In this document: piece after piece, positions 6,409-7,272 of the stretch
Layout of the letters: every line of letters begins with the position of its first letter
How positions within the stretch are numbered: position 1 is the stretch's first letter
Source: DATAYA01 sp036272815
GTDB lineage: Bacteria; Pseudomonadota; Alphaproteobacteria; Acetobacterales; Acetobacteraceae
DNA length: 7,272 nucleotides
Assembly: GCA_036272815.1 (NCBI GenBank)
Contig: DATAYA010000172.1
Span: 1-7,272, forward strand
Direction of reading: 5' to 3'
The notes under the pieces: model-generated
What the model saw: only the letters and a program-made list of their open reading frames with translations
Told to the model about the DNA's origin: nothing
The model's database searches: none
Made by a program: the position numbers and the translations under genes

Positions 6409-7272
6409 ATGAAGCGTTCTCTTTGGATGGCGACGATGTTGGCCGGTCCGCTGCTCGCGGGCGGCGGCGCGGTCGCACGGGCGCAGCCGGTCAGCGGCGT
6501 CTATGTCGGTCTCGGCGGCGGCGGCAATTTCATGACGGACCAGAAGCTGTCCAGCACGCTGAACCTGGGCGGCATCGTATCGAGCACCACCGTGCGTCCT
6601 GGCTTCGACGCCGGCGTTGTCGGCCTCGGCAGCGTCGGCTACGGCTTCGGCAACGGCGTGCGGGTCGAGGTCGAGGGCGACTACCGCTACAACACGATCG
6701 GTTCGATCCGGCAGGGCGGCTCCAGCGCCACCGACGGCGGCGGGCGGGAGCAGAAATACGGCGCGATGGCAAACGTGCTGTTCGACATGGATATCGGCAA
6801 GAACTGGATCTACCCGTATATTGGCGGCGGCGTCGGCTATCAGTGGCTGCAGTCCGACCCTCTCCTGGGGGACCGCACCTTCGGCAGGTTCGCCTATCAG
6901 GGCATCTTTGGTGTGTCGCTTCCGATCCCGCCGGTGGTCGGCCTCTCAGCGACGTTCGAATACCGCTTCATGGGCATCTCCGGCCCCAGCACCACCAGCA
7001 CTGCGCCGAATGTGATTTTCTCGCAGAAACTGTCGGGCGACTTCAATCACAGCCTGCTTCTCGGCCTGCGCTATGCCTTCAACGTGGCGCCGCCGCCGCC
7101 GCCGGCCCCCGCGCCGGTCGCAGCCCCGGCGCCTGCGCCGGCCCGCACCTATCTGGTGTTCTTCGACTGGGACCGCGCCGACCTGACCGCGCGGGCGCGG
7201 CAGATCATCGCCGATGCGGCGCGCAACTCGACCCACGTGCAGTACACGCGCATCGAGGTGAACGGCTACACC
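6409..7272 (+). CDS. OmpA-family outer-membrane protein (3' end beyond window)
   Basis: The open frame has 288 codons and no stop before the window edge. Residues 1-25 are a signal peptide: K2-R3, a hydrophobic core, then A-R-A with cleavage before Q26. Residues of about 28-224 form an 8-stranded-type beta-barrel, with alternating aromatic and small residues, glycine-rich turns (GVYVGLGGGGNF, YPYIGGGVGYQW) and a final strand LLLGLRYAF. A Pro/Ala linker (about 227-245) leads into an OmpA-C peptidoglycan-binding domain starting YLVFFDWDRADLT and continuing to VNGYT, where the family normally proceeds with D-x-x-G. The domain is cut by the window, so its peptidoglycan-contact Asp and Arg are not visible. 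The protein should sit in the outer membrane and tether it to the cell wall. The barrel-plus-linker style is common among Acetobacteraceae OmpA proteins. Confidence 0.92.
   Translation, partial: MKRSLWMATMLAGPLLAGGGAVARAQPVSGVYVGLGGGGNFMTDQKLSSTLNLGGIVSSTTVRPGFDAGVVGLGSVGYGFGNGVRVEVEGDYRYNTIGSIRQGGSSATDGGGREQKYGAMANVLFDMDIGKNWIYPYIGGGVGYQWLQSDPLLGDRTFGRFAYQGIFGVSLPIPPVVGLSATFEYRFMGISGPSTTSTAPNVIFSQKLSGDFNHSLLLGLRYAFNVAPPPPPAPAPVAAPAPAPARTYLVFFDWDRADLTARARQIIADAARNSTHVQYTRIEVNGYT

Noticed and set aside
7084..7146. CCG-rich repeat as a microsatellite or recombination site
   Set aside because: It encodes the Pro/Ala linker between barrel and OmpA-C domain, a normal feature of this protein type.
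1..7272. CRISPR array, tRNA, rRNA, insertion sequence or attachment site
   Set aside because: No spaced direct repeats, cloverleaf-like segments, transposase motifs or flanking inverted repeats were seen on either strand.

Overview
The window is GC-rich throughout, and its coding capacity looks alphaproteobacterial. It has a DUF1491 protein, a single-domain receiver of the alphaproteobacterial FAT GUY type, and an OmpA-type porin with a Pro/Ala linker. I would guess Acetobacteraceae/Rhodospirillales. That placement is inferred from protein style; no marker gene is present.

Layout from left to right. Bases 1-317 hold no intact gene, only an open reading frame that may be the decayed 3' end of a DUF4386-like membrane protein. 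A plus-strand gene (318-1295) encodes a protein of the 4,5-dihydroxyphthalate decarboxylase / periplasmic-binding-protein-like family. It runs tail to tail into a minus-strand block, overlapping the first member by 28 bp. In transcription order the block is: an EthD-family protein (5827-5516), a broken D-amino-acid dehydrogenase gene (5503 to about 4977), an unexplained stretch of about 350 bp, an aldo/keto reductase (4621-3608), an MBL-fold metallohydrolase (3428-2652), a stand-alone receiver-domain protein (2562-2191) and an alpha/beta-hydrolase-fold protein (2170-1268). Diverging from the block on the plus strand are a DUF1491 protein (5922-6257) and an OmpA-family outer-membrane protein (6409 onward) that runs off the right edge.

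The small-molecule genes (decarboxylase-like, EthD, FAD oxidoreductase remnant, aldo/keto reductase, MBL hydrolase) look like an accessory catabolic neighbourhood, but no pathway can be named and the spacings do not support one operon. Only two tight pairs look co-transcribed: EthD with the dadA-like remnant (12 bp gap), and the receiver with the hydrolase (20 bp gap).

I do not see a new multi-gene system, CRISPR array, RNA gene or mobile element. The best leads are the dadA-like gene, broken by an internal deletion, a frameshift and loss of its 3' half, and the hydrolase, which appears to lack both its nucleophilic serine and its catalytic histidine.
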